From positions 992,001-1,056,000 of the forward strand of contig NZ_CP108882.1 in the NCBI RefSeq assembly GCF_036347055.1: 64,000 bases of DNA. Reading direction: 5' to 3'. The DNA is from Streptomyces sp. NBC_00820. GTDB lineage: Bacteria; Actinomycetota; Actinomycetes; Streptomycetales; Streptomycetaceae. Below, in pieces: positions 35,657 to 42,886 of this stretch (position 1 is the stretch's first letter; each line of letters begins with the position of its first letter). The notes beneath the pieces were generated by a model. That model made no database searches. It saw nothing but the letters and a program-made list of their open reading frames with translations, and was not told the DNA's origin. Both the position numbers and the translations under genes were made by a program.

Positions 35657-35700
35657 CATTCCATGTTCCTGCGCCCTTCATTCCATGTTCCTGCGCCCTT
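35657..35700. repeat. Perfect 22-bp tandem duplication
   Basis: Two adjoining identical 22-bp units (CATTCCATGTTCCTGCGCCC plus TT) lie in the 559-bp gap (35406-35964) between the GAP gene and the peroxidase block. The rest of the gap shows no gene. The promoter for the plus-strand heme-enzyme operon should be in its right half, but no clear boxes are seen. Confidence 0.8.
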
Positions 35701-35964
35701 CCGGATCTGTCCTCGGGAGCTTCTCGGAGGGCGAGGGTCTTGGCAGCGGGCACGAACCGTAGCCGCCCGGTTCCGGGGAATACGAACCGATCGGGCTGAC
35801 CCCGCGGCACCGGAGCCTCTCGGCGATCCCGGGCAACCACGTCACCCCTGACCGGGGATGCGAGGCGGCGCGTATGCGGCCAAGATGAAGAGGTGAGGGC
35901 GATGGCGCCCCATGTCGGGGCGCTTGGCGCCCCTCGCACTGATCCGTGGCAGGGGAATCTCACG

Positions 35965-36555
35965 ATGACCGCAACGACAGGTGCACCCCAGTCGACTCCC
36001 CCCGAGCGCCCGGGCAGGTCGGACGGGGTCTGTAACGAATTCACCGTCTTCACCGAGATCAAGCCGGGCCATGCCGACGCGCTGCGTGAGGATCTCGCCG
36101 CGATGGCCGACGCGGAGGCTGCCGAGAACGTTCACGCGGCGGTGCGCCAGATCGGCACCCTCCATGACGCCCGGCACGTGATCTTCGACAACGACACCCG
36201 GTTCATGTTCGCCAGCGTCTTCGACGGCTCCTGGGACGCCTACATCGACGACTTCGCCCAGACGGTGGTCGGGGAGCGCTTCGACAAGGTCTTCTCGCAC
36301 AGCAAAGGGTTCCCCGGCGTCAAGGATCCGAACGCGAAGGAGTGGTTCGTCGCCCACCAGGAGCCCGCGGGCGTCTTCGTCAGCGCCTATCCCGATCTGA
36401 CCGTTCAGCAGATCTACAAGGACCAGCGCGTGGACGACGCGTTCCAAGAGGTCCTGGACACCGACGAGTTCCGGGCGGCGCTGGACGATCCGGCCAACGC
36501 GGGGCTGGTGGCCACGCCGGCCTTCCAGAGGCTGCTGGAGGAAGCCTCGGCGTAG
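35965..36555 (+). CDS. Dimeric alpha-beta-barrel-like protein associated with DyP peroxidase
   Basis: A 196-residue soluble protein. NEFTVFTEIKPGHADALRED and VIFDNDTRFMFASVFDGSWD look like the beta-alpha-beta elements of an antibiotic-monooxygenase-like dimeric barrel. The second half (SKGFPGVKDPNAKEWFVAHQ and a helical C-terminus) is not assigned. The ATG at 35965 follows AGGGGA. It is the first gene of a co-directional set with DyP peroxidase, catalase-like protein and P450, so a role in peroxide or lipid-peroxide handling is inferred. No catalytic residues can be pointed to. Confidence 0.6.
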   Translation: MTATTGAPQSTPPERPGRSDGVCNEFTVFTEIKPGHADALREDLAAMADAEAAENVHAAVRQIGTLHDARHVIFDNDTRFMFASVFDGSWDAYIDDFAQTVVGERFDKVFSHSKGFPGVKDPNAKEWFVAHQEPAGVFVSAYPDLTVQQIYKDQRVDDAFQEVLDTDEFRAALDDPANAGLVATPAFQRLLEEASA

Positions 36556-36615
36556 GCCCTGTCGTCAAACTCCCGCCTGCCTCCGGGCGGACGACGGGAG
36601 TTTGACGACAGGACC
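36555..36615. repeat. Long inverted repeat between the barrel protein and DyP genes
   Basis: Two 21-base arms (36555-36575 and 36595-36615) built around CCTGTCGTCAAACTCCCG pair at 20 of 21 positions with a 19-base loop. It could be a terminator/attenuator inside the operon or a small palindromic mobile element. Confidence 0.8.
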
Positions 36616-36653
36616 TGGACGCCGGGCACAGCCGACCTGGAGGCAGAGCGCCT

Positions 36654-38006
36654 ATGAACACGACGGCAAGCGGCGGCACGGCCGACGTGCACGTCGAGAT
36701 CGACGACGTCCAGAGCGGGGCACTGCGTCCCCGACCGGTGCCGTACGAGGGGAAGTTCATCTTCCTGCACGTCGACGACCGCCACGCCGGACGCGCCCTG
36801 CTGCGACGGCTGCTCCCGTTGACCTCGGGTGGTCTGCCCGACGTGGATCCGGGTCAGGACGCCTGGGTCGCTGTGGCGTTCACCTACCAGGGGCTGCGGG
36901 CCCTGGGGGTGCCTCAGGAGTCGCTGGACAGCTTTCCGCAGGCATTCCGTGAGGGCATGGCCGCTCGGGCGGAGCGGATCGGTGACGTGGGCGCGAGCGG
37001 ACCGGACCGCTGGGAGACGCCGTTCGGCACAGGCGACGTCCATATCGCGCTCAGCGCCCTGTCCTCCGACGCGGCGCAGCTGGAGAAGGAGCTGGAGCGG
37101 GCCCGCGTCGTCCTCCGGGACACCCCCGGTGTCCGGGTGATCTGGGAGCAGGACGTCCACCAGCTGCCGACCGGCCGCACCACCTTCGGCTTCCGCGACG
37201 GCATCAGCCATCCGAACATCGAGGGCGTCGGACTGCCCGGCTCCAACCCGCAAGAAGCCCCCATCAAGGCCGGCGAGTTCATCCTCGGCTACCCCGACGA
37301 AACCGGCGGCGTGCCGCCCATGCCCAGTCCCGACGTGCTGGGACGCAACGGCACCTACGTGGCCGTACGCAAGGTCCACACCGACGTGGCGGCCTGGCGC
37401 CGGTTCCTGCGCGCGAACAGCTCCGGCGCCGAGGAGGAGGAACTCCTGGCGGCGAAGATGGTCGGACGCTGGCCCAGCGGAGCCCCGCTGGAGCTGGCGC
37501 CGGAGCACGACGATCCGGAGCTGGCGGCCGATCCGCACCGCGTCAACGACTTCCTGTACCGGGAGAACGACGACCGGGGCCTCCGCTGCCCCGCCGGTGC
37601 GCACATCCGGCGCACCAACCCCCGCGACGCCACCATCGTCGGCGACGCACGGATGCACCGCCTCATCCGGCGCGGCACCACCTACGGCCCGCCGCTGCCC
37701 GAGGGGGTGCTGGAGGACGACGGCGCCGACCGGGGTCTGGTCGGAGTCTTCATCGGAGCCCATCTGGAGCGGCAGTTCGAGTTCATCAAGGCGCAGTGGG
37801 TCAACGACGGCAACTTCATCGGATACCCCGGCGAGCAGGACCCGGTGGCCGGGCATCACGACGGAACCGGCAGCATCACCATCCCGGAGAAGCCGGTCCG
37901 GCGCCGCCTGCGGAACCTGCCCAGCTTCGTGGCCACCCGCGGCGGTGAGTACTGCTTCCTGCCGGGCCTGCGCGCCCTGCGCTGGCTCGCGGAACTGGAG
38001 GACTGA
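36654..38006 (+). CDS. DyP-type heme peroxidase
   Basis: A 450-residue dye-decolourising peroxidase. The family signature GFRDG is at 179-183 with the catalytic Asp at 182 (FGFRDGISHPNIEG). The proximal heme ligand is His in CPAGAHIRRTNPRD (near 317). No Tat signal is visible, so it is probably cytoplasmic (class P/B-like). It would use H2O2 to oxidise phenolic or dye-like substrates. It is followed 52 bp later by a catalase-like gene, and both may share the operon promoter upstream of 35965. The start ATG is preceded by GGAGG. Confidence 0.92.
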   Translation: MNTTASGGTADVHVEIDDVQSGALRPRPVPYEGKFIFLHVDDRHAGRALLRRLLPLTSGGLPDVDPGQDAWVAVAFTYQGLRALGVPQESLDSFPQAFREGMAARAERIGDVGASGPDRWETPFGTGDVHIALSALSSDAAQLEKELERARVVLRDTPGVRVIWEQDVHQLPTGRTTFGFRDGISHPNIEGVGLPGSNPQEAPIKAGEFILGYPDETGGVPPMPSPDVLGRNGTYVAVRKVHTDVAAWRRFLRANSSGAEEEELLAAKMVGRWPSGAPLELAPEHDDPELAADPHRVNDFLYRENDDRGLRCPAGAHIRRTNPRDATIVGDARMHRLIRRGTTYGPPLPEGVLEDDGADRGLVGVFIGAHLERQFEFIKAQWVNDGNFIGYPGEQDPVAGHHDGTGSITIPEKPVRRRLRNLPSFVATRGGEYCFLPGLRALRWLAELED

Positions 38007-38058
38007 CGGCAGCTTCCGCCCCCGAGTCCGTCACGCTCTCCGAGGAGAGGTCGAAGTC

Positions 38059-39195
38059 ATGGCAGCGCAGTTCGTCCCCTACACGCCGGACGTCGAAGTC
38101 GACGACCCGCACTTCGACCAGAACCTGCGGACGGTGATCGAGAAGACCGAGCGCTACATCGCCGAGTCGGTCCAGGCCGGCGGCACCGGCCAGGCCCTCC
38201 GCGACGCCCACGCCAAGGGCTACGGACTGGTCCGGGGGGAAGTGGAGATCCTGGACGGCCTTCCCCCCGAGTACGCCCAGGGCATCTACGCGACTCCGGG
38301 AACCCACGACGCGCTCATCCGCTTCTCCAACGGCTCGCCGCACGCCGGAGCCGACGCACGACTGGGCGCCGCCACCGGACTGGCCCTGAAGATGTTCGGC
38401 ATCGACGGTCCGACCCTGCTGGAGGACGAACCGGACACCGGCACCTTCGACTACGCCAACATCAACGCACCGGTCTTCTTCTGCAACACGGTCGAGCACT
38501 ACCTGTTCATCCAGGAGCTGTTCCTGGACGCCCCGGCCTACTTCGCCCAGGGCCGCCCCGGCGCACACCGTTTCTACGCCGACTTCGTGACCGGAAAGGG
38601 CACGCTGGGCCAGGACGACTGGGCGTGGGACGAGTTCCTCGCCTTCGTCCGCCTGTCGAAGATTCCCCCGGTCAACATACTGCTGTCGAGCTACTGGACC
38701 ATGGGCGCGGTCCGGCACGGGGACTACATCGCCAAGGTGCGCATCACCCCCGACCCGGACTGCGCAGCCGCGGTGGTCCGGCGCGTCATCGACCCGGCTT
38801 CCGCGCCGGAGGTCTTCCGGCCGGCCCTGCAGGCCGAGCTGCAGGAGCGCCCCTACGCCTTCGACATCCAGATCCAGCTCTGCACCGACCTGGAGCGCAT
38901 GCCAGTGGAGGACACCACCGTGGAGTGGCCCGAGCAACTGTCGCCGCCGGTCACCGTAGCCAGGCTGCGGCTGCCGCAGCAGGACATCTCCGGCCCGGAG
39001 AACCTGGAGAAGATGGACGCGCTGTCCTTCACGCCCTGGCGGGTCACCGCCGAGCACGCGCCCCTGGGCAACATCATGCGGGCCCGCAAGGAGGTCTACC
39101 GGCACTCCTCCATCGAGCGCCACAAGCTCAACCAGCAGCCACGCACTGAGCCGCGCAGCGCCGACGAGGTGTTCGGCCCAGCCCCACCACAGTGA
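38059..39195 (+). CDS. Catalase-related heme protein
   Basis: A 378-residue protein of the catalase fold, shorter than true catalases. ALRDAHAKGYGLVRGEVEIL contains the distal His region. LIRFSNGSPHAG, GLALKMFGIDGPTLL and FFCNTVEHYLFIQ are typical of small catalase-like proteins. The proximal heme-binding pattern R-x-x-x-Y occurs in ARKEVYRHSSIERH near the C-terminus. Members of this group often act as peroxidases or on lipid hydroperoxides rather than as catalases. GAGGAGAGG precedes the ATG. It lies between DyP and the P450. Confidence 0.82.
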   Translation: MAAQFVPYTPDVEVDDPHFDQNLRTVIEKTERYIAESVQAGGTGQALRDAHAKGYGLVRGEVEILDGLPPEYAQGIYATPGTHDALIRFSNGSPHAGADARLGAATGLALKMFGIDGPTLLEDEPDTGTFDYANINAPVFFCNTVEHYLFIQELFLDAPAYFAQGRPGAHRFYADFVTGKGTLGQDDWAWDEFLAFVRLSKIPPVNILLSSYWTMGAVRHGDYIAKVRITPDPDCAAAVVRRVIDPASAPEVFRPALQAELQERPYAFDIQIQLCTDLERMPVEDTTVEWPEQLSPPVTVARLRLPQQDISGPENLEKMDALSFTPWRVTAEHAPLGNIMRARKEVYRHSSIERHKLNQQPRTEPRSADEVFGPAPPQ

Positions 39196-39556
39196 CGGTG
39201 CGTCGACCGACCCGACGGGTCGCCCAGCCCCCGGCCCCCGTCCAGCGTCCTGCGTCCTGCGCGTCGGAACCGGCGTGATGAGGGCATGTCGTCCCGGTAG
39301 CTGTGCTCCAGGTAGCCCGCACCACGTGGGACGCGGCACTCGCCGACTGCGAAGTGTTCCGCCCCGCCGTCAGCGCGCGAGGTGCACAGCGGAGCCTGGA
39401 AGCCGAGCCGTCCCGTACGCCGCGACACACGAACACCACAGCGCCACAGCACCACCCCGCACGAGGCGGCACACCGTTTGCCGCAGTGATCCGCATCCTC
39501 GCCCACGGTGGGTCGTTGACGCGGTGTCCGCCCCGCCGCCCGACCGGAGTTCCGCT
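39196..39556. other. 361-bp gap before the P450 gene
   Basis: No gene is seen. Frames that continue the P450 reading upstream lack family similarity. The gap suggests that the P450/crotonase pair may have its own promoter, though no boxes are clear. Confidence 0.4.
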
Positions 39557-40744
39557 GTGCCCACCGATGTCGTCTCCGGCCCGCCGGCCGGTCTCGTGCG
39601 CGCTCGCGTGCACGATCCCTACCCCTACTTCGCGTGGCTGCGCCGCAACGCACCGGCCTTCGAGGAGCGCAGGCCCGGCCGGCCGAGCGTGTGGCAGATC
39701 TCCCGTTACGACGACGTGCGCTCCCTGCTCGCCGACCCGCGGCTGAGCAAGGACCCCGCCCGGGTACCCGGCTACGTTCCCGGGCCCGCCGGACTCAACC
39801 GGCACCTGGTGCACGCCGACCCGCCCGATCACACCCGGCTGCGGACCCTGGTCAACGCGGCGTTCATCCCCCGGCGCATCGCCGGACTGGCCCCGGTCGT
39901 CACCGACACCGCCACCCGCCTGCTCGACGAGCTGGAAGCGGCCGCGCACATCGACGTGATCGCGGACTTCGCCGCGCCTTTGACCTTCCGCCTGATCTGC
40001 ACCATCCTCGGCGTCCCCGACCACCTGGACACCGCCGCCACCCGCGACACCCTCATGGCCTCTCTCACGCACGACACGCGCGGCCACGAGGGCGACCTGC
40101 ATCCGCTGCTGGACGCGCTGATCACGGACAAGCGCGCCCACGGCCCGACGGAGGGCTCCGACCTGCTCGGCGCGCTCGTCCACGCCCGCGACCACGGCAG
40201 CGCGATGACCGAGGAGGAACTGCGCTCCACCGCCTACCTCCTGCTGCTGGTCGGCCACGACACCACGATGAACCTCATCGGCAACGGCACCCTGGCGCTG
40301 CTGCGACACCCGGACCAGCTCGATCGCCTCGCCGCCGACCCCGCCCTCACCACCACCGCCGTCGAGGAACTCCTGCGCTACGACTCACCGGTGCGCGACG
40401 CCACCTTCCGCTGCGCCGCCGAACCGATCCGCCTCCACGGGCGGACCATCGCCGTGGGCGACATCGTCAGCCTGCTGATCGGCTCGGCGAACCGGGACGA
40501 AGCCCGGTTCCCCGACGCCGACCGCCTTGACCTGGCACGGCGCCCCAACGAGCATCTCGCGCTCGGCTACGGCCCGCACTTCTGTATCGGCGCGGCGCTG
40601 GCCCGCCTCGAAGCAGCACTCGCCCTGCCCCTGCTGATCGAACGTCTGGGGCCGGTCCGGCTCGCCAAGCCGCTCGACGAACTTCCCTGGCGCCCGGCCC
40701 GGGTGATGCGCGGCCTGGCCGCACTGCCCGTCGTCCGCTGCTGA
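39557..40744 (+). CDS. Cytochrome P450
   Basis: A 395-residue soluble bacterial P450. The I-helix oxygen-binding motif is VGHDTT (near 233-237), the K-helix ExxR is in EELLRYDSP (271-274), and the heme-ligand loop is LGYGPHFCIGAALA with Cys near 343. The first residue of that loop is Leu where Phe is usual. HADPPDHTRLRTLVNAAFIP is the conserved C-helix region. I chose the GTG at 39557 because CGGAG lies 7 bases upstream; a GTG at 39524 is possible. The enoyl-CoA hydratase gene starts 39 bp later, so the two are likely co-transcribed. Redox partners are not encoded nearby. Confidence 0.9.
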   Translation: MPTDVVSGPPAGLVRARVHDPYPYFAWLRRNAPAFEERRPGRPSVWQISRYDDVRSLLADPRLSKDPARVPGYVPGPAGLNRHLVHADPPDHTRLRTLVNAAFIPRRIAGLAPVVTDTATRLLDELEAAAHIDVIADFAAPLTFRLICTILGVPDHLDTAATRDTLMASLTHDTRGHEGDLHPLLDALITDKRAHGPTEGSDLLGALVHARDHGSAMTEEELRSTAYLLLLVGHDTTMNLIGNGTLALLRHPDQLDRLAADPALTTTAVEELLRYDSPVRDATFRCAAEPIRLHGRTIAVGDIVSLLIGSANRDEARFPDADRLDLARRPNEHLALGYGPHFCIGAALARLEAALALPLLIERLGPVRLAKPLDELPWRPARVMRGLAALPVVRC

Positions 40745-40783
40745 CCGTCCGCCACATTCGCCCCACCCCCCGAGGAGCCCAGC

Positions 40784-41542
40784 ATGGACGTGGTTCTGAC
40801 CGAACGACGCGCCGGTGTCCTGGTCATCACCCTGAACCGGCCCGAGGTCCGCAACGCCATCGACCGGCGCCTGGCCACCGCCCTGGACGACGCGGTGACC
40901 ACCCTGGAGACGGACCCGGCCCTCCAGGTGGGCGTCCTGACCGGAGCCGGAACGCATTTCTGCTCCGGGATGGACCTCAAGGCGTTCCCCACCGAGGGTG
41001 TGCCGGTGGTCGGCGACCGCGGCCTCGCGGGTCTGGCCCGTGCCCGCCTGACCAAGCCCGTGATCGCCGCAGTCGAGGGCGCCGCCGTCGCGGGCGGGTT
41101 CGAACTGGTTCTGGCCTGCGACCTGGTGGTCGCCGCCGACACCGCGTTCTTCGGTCTGCCCGAGGTGGCCCGCGGCCTGGTCGCGTCCCAGGGCGGGGCC
41201 ATCCGCCTCCCGGCCCGCCTGCCCTACCACCTGGCCATGGAGATGCTGCTGACCGCGGACCCCATGCCCGCCGCCGAAGCCGCCCGCCACGGCCTGGTCA
41301 ACCAACTGACCGCCCCTGGAAAGGCAATGGCGGGCGCACTCGACCTCGCCGACCGCGTCCGCGCCCACTCCCCGCTCGCGGTCCAGGCCACCAAGCGGAT
41401 CGTCCAGGCCACCCGCGGCCTGGACGACACCACCGCCTTCACCGTCCAGGACCCCCTCAGCGACCCCGTCTTCACCACCACCTCCGCAACCGAGGGCACC
41501 CGCGCCTTCTGCGAAAAACGCCCTGCCGTCTGGACCGGCTGA
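40784..41542 (+). CDS. Enoyl-CoA hydratase/isomerase family protein (crotonase)
   Basis: A 252-residue crotonase. The oxyanion-hole loops are present: HFCSGMDLKAF (first) and AAVEGAAVAGGFELVLACDL (second). The Glu used by hydratases for catalysis appears at FFGLPEVARGLVASQGG (PEV). The 3' end contains the trimerisation helices. It would hydrate or isomerise an acyl-CoA. Pairing with a P450 suggests catabolism or tailoring of a lipid or steroid-like acyl-CoA. The ATG follows CGAGGAG. Confidence 0.9.
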   Translation: MDVVLTERRAGVLVITLNRPEVRNAIDRRLATALDDAVTTLETDPALQVGVLTGAGTHFCSGMDLKAFPTEGVPVVGDRGLAGLARARLTKPVIAAVEGAAVAGGFELVLACDLVVAADTAFFGLPEVARGLVASQGGAIRLPARLPYHLAMEMLLTADPMPAAEAARHGLVNQLTAPGKAMAGALDLADRVRAHSPLAVQATKRIVQATRGLDDTTAFTVQDPLSDPVFTTTSATEGTRAFCEKRPAVWTG

Positions 41543-41688
41543 CCCACCGTCTACGGCAGGAGTTCTTCACCGAGGAACCCCAGGCGCTGGAATGGCGGGC
41601 CGGCAGACGCATGGGCGAAGCCGGTGCGCCCGTCGCAGGCGCAGGAGGAGTTGCAGCCCGGACAGCATGATGTGCGACCGAGCATCAC

Positions 41689-41694
41689 TACGAT
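41689..41694 (+). promoter_or_regulatory. Possible -10 box for a leaderless restriction gene
   Basis: TACGAT ends 7 bases before the ATG at 41702 and there is no ribosome-binding site, the arrangement typical of leaderless transcripts in actinobacteria. No good -35 is seen. Confidence 0.4.
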
Positions 41695-41701
41695 CACGGT
41701 C

Positions 41702-42595
41702 ATGGATTGGCTGGAGCGTGCCGCGAAACTGAGGCAGTGGAGCCGGGACGGGGTGCGGGCGCCGCACAAGCCGTTGCTGCTGCTGTACGCGCTGGGCCGT
41801 TTTCAGGCGGATGCCGCGGACGAGTTGCCGTACAGCGCGGTGGAGGCGGATCTGAAGCAACTGCTGGTGGAGTACGGTCCGCCGCGCGGGACCACGCCCG
41901 CCTATCCCTTCCACCATCTGGTCAGCGACGGGGTGTGGGAAGTGCGGACCGAGCACGGCGTCGGCAGCCCAGGCACCGGTGTGCGGGAACTGCGGGCAAG
42001 CCGGGCCACTGGGCGGCTGGCCCCGGACCTTCAAGTGGCGCTCCGGCGGGAACCGTCGCTGCTGGGCCGCATGGCCAGGGTGCTGCTGGATCTGCACTTC
42101 CCGGCGTCGCTGCACCAGGACCTGCGCGACACGGTGGGCCTGGAACTGGAACTGGCGGAGACCGACGCTCTGCAGGCGCCCGAAAGGCGGCAGCGGGACC
42201 GCCGGATGCGGGCGATGGTGCTGACCGCGTACGAGTACCAATGCGCCTTCTGCGGCTACGACGGCATGATCGGCTCGGCGCCCGTCGGGCTGGAGGCCGC
42301 GCACGTGCGCTGGTGGGCGTTCGACGGCCCGGACGACGTCGACAACGGACTGTGCCTGTGCTCGCTGCACCACAAGCTCTTCGACAAGGGCGTCCTCGGC
42401 ATAGGCGACGGCCACCGCATCCTGGTCTCGCAGCAGTTCATCGGCCGCAGCCAGACTGCCCGCGAGCATGTCACGGCTCTCGCGGGCCGTCCGCTCATAG
42501 GCCCTCAACCCGGCATCCCGCCCATCGCGGCAGCCCACCGTTCCTGGCACACCAGCCAGGTGTTCCAGGGCAGCCCACGCCCGACCGCCGCCTGA
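41702..42595 (+). CDS. Phosphorothioated-DNA-binding (SBD) HNH restriction endonuclease, type IV
   Basis: A 297-residue enzyme of the SBD-HNH class related to ScoMcrA and SprMcrA, which cut near phosphorothioate-modified DNA. The N-terminal ~140 residues match the sulfur-binding domain: LRQWSRDGVRAPHKPLLLLY, LLVEYGPPRG, and YPFHHLVSDGVWEVR. The C-terminal HNH nuclease has paired Cys (CAFCGYDG, 181/184), the general-base His in GLEAAHVRWWA, Asn in VDNGLCLCSLHH and the final His. It defends against DNA carrying Dnd-type sulfur marks, so the host should lack Dnd modification. It starts at ATG 41702 without a Shine-Dalgarno. It borders an integrase remnant. Confidence 0.85.
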   Translation: MDWLERAAKLRQWSRDGVRAPHKPLLLLYALGRFQADAADELPYSAVEADLKQLLVEYGPPRGTTPAYPFHHLVSDGVWEVRTEHGVGSPGTGVRELRASRATGRLAPDLQVALRREPSLLGRMARVLLDLHFPASLHQDLRDTVGLELELAETDALQAPERRQRDRRMRAMVLTAYEYQCAFCGYDGMIGSAPVGLEAAHVRWWAFDGPDDVDNGLCLCSLHHKLFDKGVLGIGDGHRILVSQQFIGRSQTAREHVTALAGRPLIGPQPGIPPIAAAHRSWHTSQVFQGSPRPTAA

Positions 42596-42654
42596 CCCGG
42601 TGTTCGATGCGGGATTCCAAGGGACTGAGCGCACCGAGCATCCCTGATCGCTCC

Positions 42655-42876
42655 TCATGCTGCTTCCAGCACCCGCAGGTGTCCCCCGGTCCGTCGGCTC
42701 AGGCAACGCTCGGCCTCCCCGCCCGGTCGGACACTCACCGGCGAGCGAGGGCTCATTGCCAGGCGGGCATCGAGCGCTGCCTCCCACTGCTCGGTCAGCC
42801 CGGCCATGAGGCGCTCGCTCAGGCCAGGGACGACGTGGGCATAGCGTGCCGAGACGGAACCCGGCGTCCGGTGGCC
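42655..42876 (-). pseudogene. C-terminal remnant of a tyrosine integrase
   Basis: Codons from about 42876 to 42730 read VSARYAHVVPGLSERLMAGL followed by TEQWEAALDARLAMSPRSPV. This is the end of actinomycete phage/ICE-type tyrosine integrases: the tyrosine nucleophile region RYAHV plus the characteristic tail. Everything N-terminal (core Arg, HxxR) is gone and the frame runs out of homology upstream. It marks a past integration beside the restriction gene. The 291-bp gap contains nothing else. Confidence 0.65.
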
Positions 42877-42886
42877 CCCGCCGGGG

